The translations under genes and the position numbers were made by a program. Below are positions 28,524 to 36,504 of a stretch of 64,000 nucleotides of DNA, one piece after another. The stretch covers positions 1 to 64,000 of the forward strand of contig JAFXBG010000002.1 of assembly GCA_017521925.1 (NCBI GenBank), given 5' to 3'. This stretch comes from Clostridia bacterium. Lineage in GTDB: Bacteria > Bacillota > Clostridia > Oscillospirales > Acutalibacteraceae. Below the pieces are notes generated by a model. It saw only the letters and a list, made by a program, of their open reading frames with translations. It searched no databases and had not been told where the DNA came from. The first letter of the stretch is position 1. Each line of letters starts with the position of its first letter.

Positions 28524-29744
28524 TTAGTGTTGGTTGTAAGTTTCTTCAAGCTCCCACAAGCCGTGGATAGTTCCAAGTTGGGATTTATCAAGTTTTGATA
28601 CTGTTACATCACCATTCGATTTTTTACCTGCAAAAAGGAAATACTCATCATCTACAGGTACGAAGCACCATCTGCAAGCACTTGCACCATTAAAATACAC
28701 CTCGTCGATAAGGTTCATATCTTTGTCGTACACCTTAAAACGTCGCACCTCTTCAATTTTATCGTAGTCAGGATTTGCGATTGAAAATGCTAATTCGTTA
28801 TCCGTATAAAGGTAAGAACCGTCAGAAAACGCACGAATAAATTCATCAACAGTTAATATAAGCTCCGGTGAATTGCCGTTAAAATCTGTTGCATAATACT
28901 CAATTTTACCCTCAGTGTTTTTTTCACTTTGAAAAACAAGTCTGTCACCTAAAAGTGTTGGATACGCAAGAAGCCTGCCATCATCAAGGGCGGTTCTTTC
29001 TGATACAAAATCTTTTGTATTTACCTTAACGCCTTTCATATCAAAAGTATCCAAAGATTCTCCATACTGTCCGCTCGAAAGAAAATAAAGATTGTCACCA
29101 AAGGCAACAAGTCCAGAAAGGGACACTCCTTCCTTAAGCTCTTCTTCAAAATAAACTTGCTCTGGTTTTGCGTTCATATCGTCAAGACTCAGACGGTAAA
29201 TATATGCATCTGCTTTATTTGATTCATTGGTTTCTTCGTAATAAGAAACATCATATTTCACAGAAATATAGTAAAGATAACCTCTATGAGTGATCCAGTC
29301 CATAACTCTATAGTCAAAGTATCTCAGTTTTTCTTTCTCTGTGCCGTCAGCCTTTACACGGTAAAACTGAGTTCCCAGAAGCTCATGCTCTATGTCGCCG
29401 TCCTGACTGTAATAAATATAGCCATCGTTATAGGCTATATTGTAAGTTGCACCTATATAAGCATTACAAGTATCGGCGTCGTGAAGGCAGTTTGGCTTTG
29501 AGCAAAGAGCTATTGTTTCCATTGAGCCAGAGTCTGTAAAATATAGATACTTTCCTGCATAGGAATAATAGCCGTTTTCACACTTAGCAATATTGTAATA
29601 AACTGCTTGTGTTGAAGTTTTAACTATCTGGCAATCAGTTAAGTAGTTGTAGCTTGATAAAACTTCTGTTTTATCTTTACCGCAACCGGTGAAACACAGC
29701 ATTGCTAAAGCTACAAGTAAAATCGCAAGACTTCGTTTAAGCAT
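28524..29744 (-). CDS. Lipoprotein paralogue 3 of the five-gene array
   Basis: 406 residues from MLKRSLAILLV, preceded by AAAGGAG. Lipobox LCFTGC; motif LCSKPNCLHDADTCNA; IAYNDGYIYYSQDGDIEHE closely matches paralogue 1. The first 42 bases of this gene region are identical to paralogue 1 except for one base, a sign of recent duplication or gene conversion. C-terminus SKLDKSQLGTIHGLWELE. Function unknown. Confidence 0.85.
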   Translation of the reverse strand: MLKRSLAILLVALAMLCFTGCGKDKTEVLSSYNYLTDCQIVKTSTQAVYYNIAKCENGYYSYAGKYLYFTDSGSMETIALCSKPNCLHDADTCNAYIGATYNIAYNDGYIYYSQDGDIEHELLGTQFYRVKADGTEKEKLRYFDYRVMDWITHRGYLYYISVKYDVSYYEETNESNKADAYIYRLSLDDMNAKPEQVYFEEELKEGVSLSGLVAFGDNLYFLSSGQYGESLDTFDMKGVKVNTKDFVSERTALDDGRLLAYPTLLGDRLVFQSEKNTEGKIEYYATDFNGNSPELILTVDEFIRAFSDGSYLYTDNELAFSIANPDYDKIEEVRRFKVYDKDMNLIDEVYFNGASACRWCFVPVDDEYFLFAGKKSNGDVTVSKLDKSQLGTIHGLWELEETYNQH

Positions 29745-29757
29745 AGAACACACTCCT

Positions 29758-30984
29758 TTAGTTTTCCTCTTTATAAGAAAACTTCTTCTCCCACTCTTTG
29801 CCGTTTAAGGTACCAAACTCTGACTTATCATAGTAAAAGATAACGTCGCCCTCTTTGCTTTTACCACCGAAAAGGAACACCTCGCTGTCAAGCGGCAGTA
29901 TAAACCAAGTTTCTGCAGAGTCTGAGCCAAAAGAGAACTCGTCAACCAAATCAAGATTTTCGTCATAAACCTTGATGTAACGACAGTCTGACTTTACGTT
30001 GTCGTTTTCTTCAATAGTATGAGGCATTGCAAGGGTATAAAAATTGTCAACGTAAAGATATTTGCCGTCGCATATAATACTTTCGCCCTCATAGGTTTCG
30101 AAGAATTTTTCAGGATTGTCGCCGTTAAAATCGGTTTTGTAATAAAAGTATTTTCCGTTTTCGTTTTCCCCTGATGTAAACACAAGGGACTCACCGAAAA
30201 GCCTTGGACGTGCCAGCATAAATCCGCTTGGGGTAACCATTTCATTCACTTCAAAGGTGGTCAGATTAAGCCTCATGCATTTGAGAATATCCTCTTTAGA
30301 ACCTCGTTTTGTGCCGTGCAAATCAAAATAGAGGTTATCACCAAATGCCATCAGCCCTGAAATCTGTCCGTACTTTTCCACCTCTTCGGCAAAATAAACC
30401 TCTTCCTCTTCTTTGGAGCTTCCATCCAAAGCCAAGCGGTAAATATAAGTATCGTAATTATCTATATCGGGAAGTCCCGTGGATTCATCTACCTCAAACT
30501 CTCTGGAAGAAAAGTAAAAATATCCTCGGTGAATTATAAAATCCAGAATATCTTTTTCTATATAATACACATTTTCTCTTGTACTGCCGTCAGCCGAATG
30601 TTTTACAAGATATGAACCCATAAACTCTTTCTCAGGGCCTGTGGAGGATATGTAGTAAATATATCCGTCCGAATACGCTATATCGTAAATGCCTTTGACA
30701 ACAGCAGAGCAGTTGTCGTCACTGTGCAGACAGTTAGGCTTGGAGCATAAAGGTGTGGCTTCAAGAGAAGTGCCGTCTACAAAATACATCTTACCATCAA
30801 CATATATGTAATAACCTTGTGGCGACTTTGCCATATTAACTTTTCCAATGTCGAAAGTGTTGACAATCTGTGCGTCTGTCAGGTAATTATAGCTATCGCT
30901 TACAGTTTGGTTATTACCGCCACAACCAAAAAGACTAAGCATAATCGCTAACAATAAAACAACTGCGAAACTTCTTTTAAGCAT
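29758..30984 (-). CDS. Lipoprotein paralogue 4 of the five-gene array
   Basis: 408 residues. Lipobox LSLFGC; motif LCSKPNCLHSDDNCSA with conserved CX4CXHX4C. The same strand repeats follow (IAYSDGYIYYISS, IIHRGYFYFSS, FGDNLYFDLHG), and it ends YYDKSEFGTLNGKEWEKK. AAAGGGG precedes the ATG. It stops 14 bases before paralogue 3 begins. Confidence 0.85.
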   Translation of the reverse strand: MLKRSFAVVLLLAIMLSLFGCGGNNQTVSDSYNYLTDAQIVNTFDIGKVNMAKSPQGYYIYVDGKMYFVDGTSLEATPLCSKPNCLHSDDNCSAVVKGIYDIAYSDGYIYYISSTGPEKEFMGSYLVKHSADGSTRENVYYIEKDILDFIIHRGYFYFSSREFEVDESTGLPDIDNYDTYIYRLALDGSSKEEEEVYFAEEVEKYGQISGLMAFGDNLYFDLHGTKRGSKEDILKCMRLNLTTFEVNEMVTPSGFMLARPRLFGESLVFTSGENENGKYFYYKTDFNGDNPEKFFETYEGESIICDGKYLYVDNFYTLAMPHTIEENDNVKSDCRYIKVYDENLDLVDEFSFGSDSAETWFILPLDSEVFLFGGKSKEGDVIFYYDKSEFGTLNGKEWEKKFSYKEEN

Positions 30985-31060
30985 AATACTACCCCTTTAC
31001 AATTCCTGTTTATTATATGTACGATTTATAAAGGCTTTTGGTTTGGATTAGTTAGCAATT

Positions 31061-32287
31061 TCAATGGTTTTTTTCTTCCCATACTCCGCCTTTAATACTT
31101 CCGATTTCGGATTTATCAAAGCAGGAAAGCTTGCCGTCCTGAGTCATAGCTAAAAAGTATTTATCATCAACAGGACGGAAAGACATTTCGTAGTTACCCA
31201 TATTTAACGTATCAATCAAATTCAAATTACTGTCATAAACTTTAAGCTGTCGGCTGTCGGCTTTTTCTATAGAAAGCAAATCGCTGTGCAAAAAGTTTGC
31301 AAAGTTATCTTCAAAAAGGTAGGTACCATCGGTGAAAATGTTGTGGTATTCGTCCTCTAAGGTCATAACCTTTCTGGTATTCTCAGCGTCCAAATCACAC
31401 TGATATATTTCATAGCCTGCCTTGAAAATCAGCTTATCACCTAAGGGATAAATATAGCTTACACCAAAATCATAAGGATTGGTGTCACCTTCGGGAACTT
31501 TAACTTCTTTCTCGGTATTATTCACCAAATCATAGCAAATAAGCTTGTCTACAAGCTCATCATTTTCGTTGTAATACTGATAAGAATAGTAAAGGTAATT
31601 ATCAAAAACCGCAAGGTACAAAAAAGAAGAATCCTGCAAAAAATCAACAGAGTCAAAAAGGATTTCGGGTTCAGCCTTACCGCTAAGCGGAACTTTCTCA
31701 ACTACAAGCCTGCTTCTGTTTATATTCTCCAGCTCATCCTCAAGGCGATATTCACGATAGGCATTATAAAAAAATCCTCTGTGCACAGTCCACACATTTG
31801 CGTCATACTGGTTCGAATAAACTTCCTCACGAGTACCGCTTCCGTCAGTTGCCAGACGCATCAGAGCACTTCCGGCCATCTGAACCGAATCGCTTCCGAC
31901 TATATTTTCAAGGCTTTCTCCCAAATAATAAATATAGCCCTCGTTGTATGTAATATCACCCTGAAAACCTGTGTGAGCATTACAGTCAGTGTTAAAATAC
32001 ACGCTGTTGTGCAGGCAGTTAGGCTTATTACAGAGTATTGTGGCAGACTTAGTTTCTGCATCTGCAAAATAGAAATACCCGTCATTTTGCAAAAAGTAAC
32101 CCTCTTTCCCCTTTGCAACATAATGCTCAAATGGCGGATTCGCCACATTAACCTGACAGTCGGTTTCGAAATTATAGTAAGTGGCGTTACTACTGCTATC
32201 CATTGGTTTTGCGGTATTACCAGAACAACCGCCTAAAACGAAAGCAACCACCATTAAACCACAAAGTAAAACTAAAACCTTTTTCAT
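31061..32287 (-). CDS. Lipoprotein paralogue 5, the most divergent of the array
   Basis: 408 residues. Lipobox FVLGGC. The motif is LCNKPNCLHNSVYFNTDCNA: CX4CXH is kept but four extra residues separate His from the last Cys (HX8C). The strand pattern (ITYNEGYIYYLGES, TVHRGFFYNAYRE, FDNYLYYSYQYY) and the end CFDKSEIGSIKGGVWEEK place it in the family. AGGAGG precedes the ATG. As the first gene of the array it is followed by a 76-base gap before paralogue 4. Confidence 0.85.
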   Translation of the reverse strand: MKKVLVLLCGLMVVAFVLGGCSGNTAKPMDSSSNATYYNFETDCQVNVANPPFEHYVAKGKEGYFLQNDGYFYFADAETKSATILCNKPNCLHNSVYFNTDCNAHTGFQGDITYNEGYIYYLGESLENIVGSDSVQMAGSALMRLATDGSGTREEVYSNQYDANVWTVHRGFFYNAYREYRLEDELENINRSRLVVEKVPLSGKAEPEILFDSVDFLQDSSFLYLAVFDNYLYYSYQYYNENDELVDKLICYDLVNNTEKEVKVPEGDTNPYDFGVSYIYPLGDKLIFKAGYEIYQCDLDAENTRKVMTLEDEYHNIFTDGTYLFEDNFANFLHSDLLSIEKADSRQLKVYDSNLNLIDTLNMGNYEMSFRPVDDKYFLAMTQDGKLSCFDKSEIGSIKGGVWEEKNH

Positions 32288-32423
32288 ACCAAAACCTCCT
32301 GCACTTTTCTAATCATATTAAAGCATTAGACGAACTATAAATCAACATAATTTTAGAATATTAAGTAATAAATTTCGCCGTCATATATATAACAATCAAA
32401 GTGCCGAAATGTTACAAAAACAC

Positions 32424-32456
32424 ACAAAGGCGCAGCACACCTGCCACGCCCTTATG
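32424..32456 (-). terminator. Probable terminator after the dockerin gene at 32476
   Basis: On the minus strand AAGGGCG..GCAG pairs imperfectly with CTGC.CGCCTT, followed by TGTGTGTTTTTG. It is 20 bases past the stop codon. Confidence 0.55.
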
Positions 32457-32475
32457 CTATATAATTTTTATGCTT

Positions 32476-33540
32476 TTAAATATCAATTTTTGCAAGGCGT
32501 TTCTGGATTGCGGTGGCGTCTTTGATGTTTATGTTGTTATTGTTGTCAAAGTCGGCAACAGAAACAAAGTTGTCATCGCTCTGATCAATGTTATGACCGT
32601 TTAAACCCTCGGGAGCTTCGATTTCTTCAACCTTTGCAATGTATTTCTGAATGTAGGTGGCATCTTTTATGGTGAGTCTTCTGTCATTGTCAGCGTCACC
32701 CATAAGATAACCCAGACCGAAATCGGTGAATACATTTTCAATACCCTCTACACCTGCGTTGTAAGCCTCAGTTAGGGTGTAGGTTTTGTTGTTTTCGGGG
32801 GTGTAAACAAAGTATCTTAGACAATAAGGATTACCACAATTTGTGCAAAGCACAACATAATCGCCTATTATGCCGAATGAACAGCTTGGAGATCCTGCAT
32901 TTAAAGTGCCGTCTATAAGTACATAGTCGGGTGTGGCTTCGGGACTTTCTTTGGTGCCTTTTCCGTCGGTGTAATAATAAACTTCTTTATAGCTGTAGCA
33001 GGAGCCTTCCTCAGGGCCAAAATGCCCTGCTACTTCATTATAGGCGTTTTTATGCTCGGTTTTAAGATATCCCTCAAAAGCCTCTATATACAGATCTCCC
33101 TTTTTTCCTTTCATCGCTAAAACGTTTTCAATATTTGGAAGCTTTGTCTCCCAAGCTTCTTCTAAAGAATAGCACTTGTTTTCATTGACAGCGTATATAA
33201 AATATGGGATGTCAAAGGGAATGTACAAATAATCGTTGCGAAAATAATAATCACCTATCACATAATAAACAGGATCTTTTAAAGCTACGTTGGAAGAAAT
33301 CCAACACAAAAGATAATCAGGTGCTTCTTCATTTTGGGGAATTGAGCCGTCATCATTATATGCATACTCACAGCTAAAATTATGATGCATACTTACCTTG
33401 TCACCAAGACACTCATAAATCTTTTCTTTATAAAGCATTTCGTAGTCTACAGATTCCTCAGCCGAAACTGCAAATATTGCTATAGACAAACAGATAACAA
33501 GTGCAAGTACGAATGATAAAATTCTTATGTTGGTTTTCAT
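32476..33540 (-). CDS. Secreted dockerin protein of unknown function
   Basis: 354 residues. Signal peptide 1-27 (ILSFVLALVICLSIAIFAVSA). The middle (30-265) has two related halves, each with a YVIGDYYF/IGDYVVLC strand and a later N.CYSLEEAWE.../KTYTLTEAYNAG segment ending in IENV; no enzyme motif is recognised. The C-terminus is a type I dockerin (about 275-354): GDADNDRRLTIKDATYIQKY and DFDNNNNINIKDATAIQKR. AAGGAGG precedes the ATG. It is the third of four dockerin proteins in the window. Confidence 0.85.
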   Translation of the reverse strand: MKTNIRILSFVLALVICLSIAIFAVSAEESVDYEMLYKEKIYECLGDKVSMHHNFSCEYAYNDDGSIPQNEEAPDYLLCWISSNVALKDPVYYVIGDYYFRNDYLYIPFDIPYFIYAVNENKCYSLEEAWETKLPNIENVLAMKGKKGDLYIEAFEGYLKTEHKNAYNEVAGHFGPEEGSCYSYKEVYYYTDGKGTKESPEATPDYVLIDGTLNAGSPSCSFGIIGDYVVLCTNCGNPYCLRYFVYTPENNKTYTLTEAYNAGVEGIENVFTDFGLGYLMGDADNDRRLTIKDATYIQKYIAKVEEIEAPEGLNGHNIDQSDDNFVSVADFDNNNNINIKDATAIQKRLAKIDI

Positions 33541-33960
33541 AGTAAAGCCTCCTTATTAATGTTAATTTGGTCTTTCACTAATTAGACGTAAGTTTTCTTA
33601 AAAACTCACACTAATATTTTGTGATAATAATAGCTTTGTATAGATAAACAATAAAAGGTCTACGTCTTTGTACAAATCAGCAAAACACTTGTATGTCAGA
33701 ACTTATCAATCAAAAAATTCAAGTCTGATGTTATCAATTTAGATTACATCAGCCTTTTCGTCATAGATTAATATCGTCTATTTTTCTATATCACTATCTT
33801 TATCAAAGAATGTATCGTATACAAATTTTGCTCCTAACCTAAAACCGGAGATAAAATTTTCTAAATTCGTTTCTGCATTATAAATTGCCCATACATTTTT
33901 AAAGTTTGTCATTTTATTACTTCTGTTTTGAACATACTACACACATCAGGTAGTCTATGG
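33541..33960. other. AT-rich spacer with a possible 44-codon remnant
   Basis: An AT-rich region without a clear gene. A short minus-strand frame at 33778-33912 reads MTNFKNVWAIYNAETNLENF then ISGFRLGAKFVYDTFF. The ENFISGFRLGAKF part resembles the C-terminus of small clostridial proteins of the DUF6809 type; the ribosome site is weak (GAAGTAAT). It may be a gene fragment. The rest holds nothing I can identify. Confidence 0.35.
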
Positions 33961-33964
33961 TTGC

Positions 33965-34378
33965 CTACTCATCTGCTGCCAAATCTTCGTGAAGGTCTGC
34001 TATGGGGTCGCCTTTAACCTGCATTGATGCTGCAGAGTAAGGTGTACCTGAGGCTGCCTGAGGATAAATGCCCGCTGTATGATCTACAAAATAGGAATCA
34101 AAGCCTGCTTCTTTGATTTCTGATTCTGTAAGATTTTTAGTAAGCTGATAGACTATGGTGCCAATCATTTCAAGATGGCCCAATTCTTCAACACCAATGT
34201 CTGTTAATGTTGCTTTAAGCTCGGGTACAGGCATTGAAAAACGCTGGCTTAAATATCTGAGAGATGCACCCAGTTCGCCATCGGGGCCACCGTACTGAGT
34301 TATTATTATTTTTGCAAGTTTTGGATTGGTCTGCTTGATTTTTATGGGATACTGAAGTCTTTTTTCGTATACAAACAT
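33965..34378 (-). CDS. cotJC: Spore coat protein CotJC, C-terminally truncated
   Basis: 137 residues against about 190 in Bacillus CotJC. It starts MFVYEKRLQYP after GGGAGGAA. It shows AKIIITQYGGPDGELGASLRYLSQ, the helix with IGVEELGHLEMIGTIVYQLTK (first di-metal ligands of the Mn-catalase fold) and GDPIADLHEDLAADE, then stops. The two C-terminal helices with the remaining metal ligands are missing. Past the stop, in frame, ATIDYLM faintly resembles the normal continuation, suggesting decay. CotJC is a ferritin-like, Mn-catalase-related coat protein. Confidence 0.85.
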   Translation of the reverse strand: MFVYEKRLQYPIKIKQTNPKLAKIIITQYGGPDGELGASLRYLSQRFSMPVPELKATLTDIGVEELGHLEMIGTIVYQLTKNLTESEIKEAGFDSYFVDHTAGIYPQAASGTPYSAASMQVKGDPIADLHEDLAADE

Positions 34379-34382
34379 TGGC

Positions 34383-34625
34383 TTATTCCTCCCAGGGCCA
34401 GGGGTCATTTACCCATGACCACATTAATGTGTCGTCTGTTTTTCGCATAATTAATCCGTATTTATCTTCGAATTCCATTTTTAGCTCCTTATATTTTGCC
34501 TCATACTCCTTAAGCTTTTTTAAAGTATCCTTATCCTTCGGGTGAGTGTCCAGAAAAAGCTTAAGTTCGTGGGATGCAAAAGCATAGGAAGAAAGCTTTT
34601 TTAATAATATATCTCTGCCTGTCAT
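34383..34625 (-). CDS. cotJB: Spore coat protein CotJB
   Basis: 80 residues from MTGRDILLKKLSSYAFA, preceded by GGAGG. It has the typical helical middle (LDTHPKDKDTLKKLKEYEAK) and the aromatic end WSWVNDPWPWEE conserved in CotJB. It lies between cotJA and cotJC with overlaps or gaps of a few bases. Expressed in the mother cell during sporulation in relatives. Confidence 0.9.
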   Translation of the reverse strand: MTGRDILLKKLSSYAFASHELKLFLDTHPKDKDTLKKLKEYEAKYKELKMEFEDKYGLIMRKTDDTLMWSWVNDPWPWEE

Positions 34626-34825
34626 AATTTTAAACCTCCGCAAGTATCTGGACAAAAAGGCTTGTCTAAGCTTTTATACATTGTACCTGCCTCAAACCCT
34701 CGGTACACAGCATAGATTTCAGCATTATTGGGTTGGAATGGTACATATGCCATAGCATCAGGGGTCTTTTTAGGAAATGGTGCAAGTCCGTACTGAGCCA
34801 TAAGCTCTTGCTCTATTGATTTCAT
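34622..34825 (-). CDS. cotJA: Spore coat associated protein CotJA
   Basis: 67 residues, Pro/Tyr-rich (APFPKKTPDAMAYVPFQ, YAVYRGFEAGTMYKSLDKPF), with C-terminal Cys-Pro-Asp-Thr-Cys. The ATG at 34825 follows AAAGGAG. It is the first gene of cotJABC and overlaps cotJB by 4 bases. Confidence 0.85.
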   Translation of the reverse strand: MKSIEQELMAQYGLAPFPKKTPDAMAYVPFQPNNAEIYAVYRGFEAGTMYKSLDKPFCPDTCGGLKL

Positions 34826-34939
34826 ATTTAATACTCCTTTCATATTTTGCCTTCGGTGTATACTATGCCTTTAAATGAGTTTTTGTTACTTGATTAAACC
34901 TGCAAAATATGATAAACTTAATACAAAGGAAGTGGTAGA

Positions 34940-35122
34940 ATGTCAAAGGTATCATGCTGTGAAATGTGTGCACATTATATGTACGACGAAGTATATGACT
35001 GCTACATCTGCGAGGTAAACTTAGACGAAGATGAAATGGAGAATTTTTTAAGAGGGTCTGATTTTGAATGTCATTACTTCTCGCCTTACGATGAATATAA
35101 AATTGTAAGAAAGCAAAACTAA
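34940..35122 (+). CDS. Small cysteine-rich protein (DUF6472-like)
   Basis: 60 residues: CCEMCAHYMYDEVYDCYICE, then LDEDEMENF and CHYFSPYDEYKIVRKQN. Six cysteines arranged as CC..C...C..C...C suggest a small zinc or iron site. The family is common and uncharacterised in Clostridia. AAAGGAAG precedes the ATG. It is upstream of the ccdA/tlpA pair, 58 bases away, and may share its transcript. Confidence 0.75.
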   Translation: MSKVSCCEMCAHYMYDEVYDCYICEVNLDEDEMENFLRGSDFECHYFSPYDEYKIVRKQN

Positions 35123-35179
35123 TTTTACCGCCGCAGTGACTCTGAGGCGGTTGTTTTGTAACTGATATTAATTGAGGAT

Positions 35180-35848
35180 GTGAATTTTTTGCAGTATTTC
35201 ATTGCGTTTTTAGAAGGTATTATAACCTTCATCTCTCCTTGCCTGCTGCCCATGCTGCCGATTTATATTTCTTATTTTGCAGGTGGCAGTGAAAGAAAAA
35301 CATCAAAAACATTAAAAAATGCCTTCGGGTTTATTTTAGGCTTTACCGTAGTTTTTGTGCTTATGGGAGCATTAGCAGGAAGCCTGGGGCGGGTTCTTAA
35401 TAAGTTCAGTATCGTAGTTAATATAGTAACGGGTTTGATAGTAATATTCTTCGGTCTTAATTTTGTTGGTGTTTTTAAACTTAGTATTTTTAAGGGTACC
35501 CGAATGTTTAAAACCGATAATTTAGGTTTTCTATCTTCTATGCTTTTCGGAGTTGTATTTTCAATAGGTTGGACACCTTGTGTCGGTGCATTTTTGGGTT
35601 CTGCCTTAATGCTTGCCACAAGCCAGGGTAAAGTACTTGACGGGATAATAATGCTATTTCTTTACTCTTTAGGTCTTGGTATTCCCTTTATACTAAGTGC
35701 ATTACTGATTGATAAGCTGAAAAGTACTTTTAACTTTATAAAGAAACACTATAAAGTCATTAATATCATCTGTGGCTCGTTGTTAATTGTAGTCGGCTTG
35801 CTTATGGCAACAGGGCTATTTGGCAAATTTATTGCTTTGCTAAGTTAG
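35180..35848 (+). CDS. ccdA: CcdA/DsbD-type thiol-disulfide transmembrane transporter
   Basis: 222 residues, six membrane helices. The two redox cysteines are in FISPCLLPMLPIYISYFAG and GWTPCVGAFLGSAL. It carries electrons from cytoplasmic thioredoxin across the membrane to outside thiol proteins, here surely the adjacent TlpA. The start is ambiguous: GTG at 35180 has GAGG only 2 bases away, while the TTG at 35189 has it 11 bases away. Confidence 0.88.
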   Translation: MNFLQYFIAFLEGIITFISPCLLPMLPIYISYFAGGSERKTSKTLKNAFGFILGFTVVFVLMGALAGSLGRVLNKFSIVVNIVTGLIVIFFGLNFVGVFKLSIFKGTRMFKTDNLGFLSSMLFGVVFSIGWTPCVGAFLGSALMLATSQGKVLDGIIMLFLYSLGLGIPFILSALLIDKLKSTFNFIKKHYKVINIICGSLLIVVGLLMATGLFGKFIALLS

Positions 35849-35857
35849 GAGGTATAT

Positions 35858-36424
35858 ATGAAACAGTGGATTAAATGGATATTATTAGCGGTTATGCTGG
35901 CGGTTGTAATAGTCGGTGCAACACTTCTTTACAACAAATTAAGCAGCGACCATAAAGCAGACAATTTAGCCGGAAATACATCAAGCTCTTCTGAAAACAG
36001 CACAGAATATGACCCTGCTCCCGATTTTACGGTGCTGGATTATGACGGCAAGGAAGTAAAGCTTTCTGATTTTTACGGAAAGCCTGTGGTCATAAACTTC
36101 TGGGCGACCTGGTGCTATTACTGCAAAGAAGAAATGCCTGATTTTAATGATGCCTACAAAAAATATCCGGAAGTTAAATTTATGATGATTGATGCTGCTG
36201 ACGGATATCAGGAAACTGTTGAAAGCGGCAAAAAATACGTTGAAGAACAGGGTTTTGAATTTGACGTTTATTTTGATACAAAAATGGAAGCAGTAAATGC
36301 ATATTACGTAAGCGGTTTTCCTGCTACTTTCTTTATTGATAAGGACGGGAATCTTGTAGCAGGGGCCAACGGAATGATTGATTTTGAAACCCTTGAAAAG
36401 GGAATTAAGATGATAACCGAATAA
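35858..36424 (+). CDS. Membrane-anchored TlpA/ResA-like thioredoxin
   Basis: 188 residues. N-terminal membrane anchor (7-25), Ser/Asn-rich spacer, then a thioredoxin fold with PAPDFTVLDYDGKEVKLSDF and the active site FWATWCYYCKEEMPDF; the cis-proline is in SGFPATFFIDKDG. It reduces disulfides outside the membrane using electrons from CcdA, 9 bases upstream. The WCYYC site differs from the WCxPC of most TlpA proteins. No cytochrome c genes are nearby. Confidence 0.9.
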   Translation: MKQWIKWILLAVMLAVVIVGATLLYNKLSSDHKADNLAGNTSSSSENSTEYDPAPDFTVLDYDGKEVKLSDFYGKPVVINFWATWCYYCKEEMPDFNDAYKKYPEVKFMMIDAADGYQETVESGKKYVEEQGFEFDVYFDTKMEAVNAYYVSGFPATFFIDKDGNLVAGANGMIDFETLEKGIKMITE

Positions 36425-36425
36425 A

Positions 36426-36455
36426 AATACGGCTGAGAAAATCAGCCGTTTTTTT
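36426..36455 (+). terminator. Terminator of the ccdA-tlpA operon
   Basis: ACGGCTGA pairs with TCAGCCGT around a GAAAA loop, followed by seven T. Confidence 0.88.
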
Positions 36456-36464
36456 ATAAGCAAA

Positions 36465-36496
36465 AAAGGCACACGGAATAAACCGTGTGCCTTAAT
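36465..36496 (-). terminator. Terminator of the pullulanase gene
   Basis: AAGGCACACGG pairs with CCGTGTGCCTT, followed by TTTTGC on the minus strand. It lies just past the stop at 36505. Confidence 0.85.
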
Positions 36497-36504
36497 TTTA
36501 GGGA

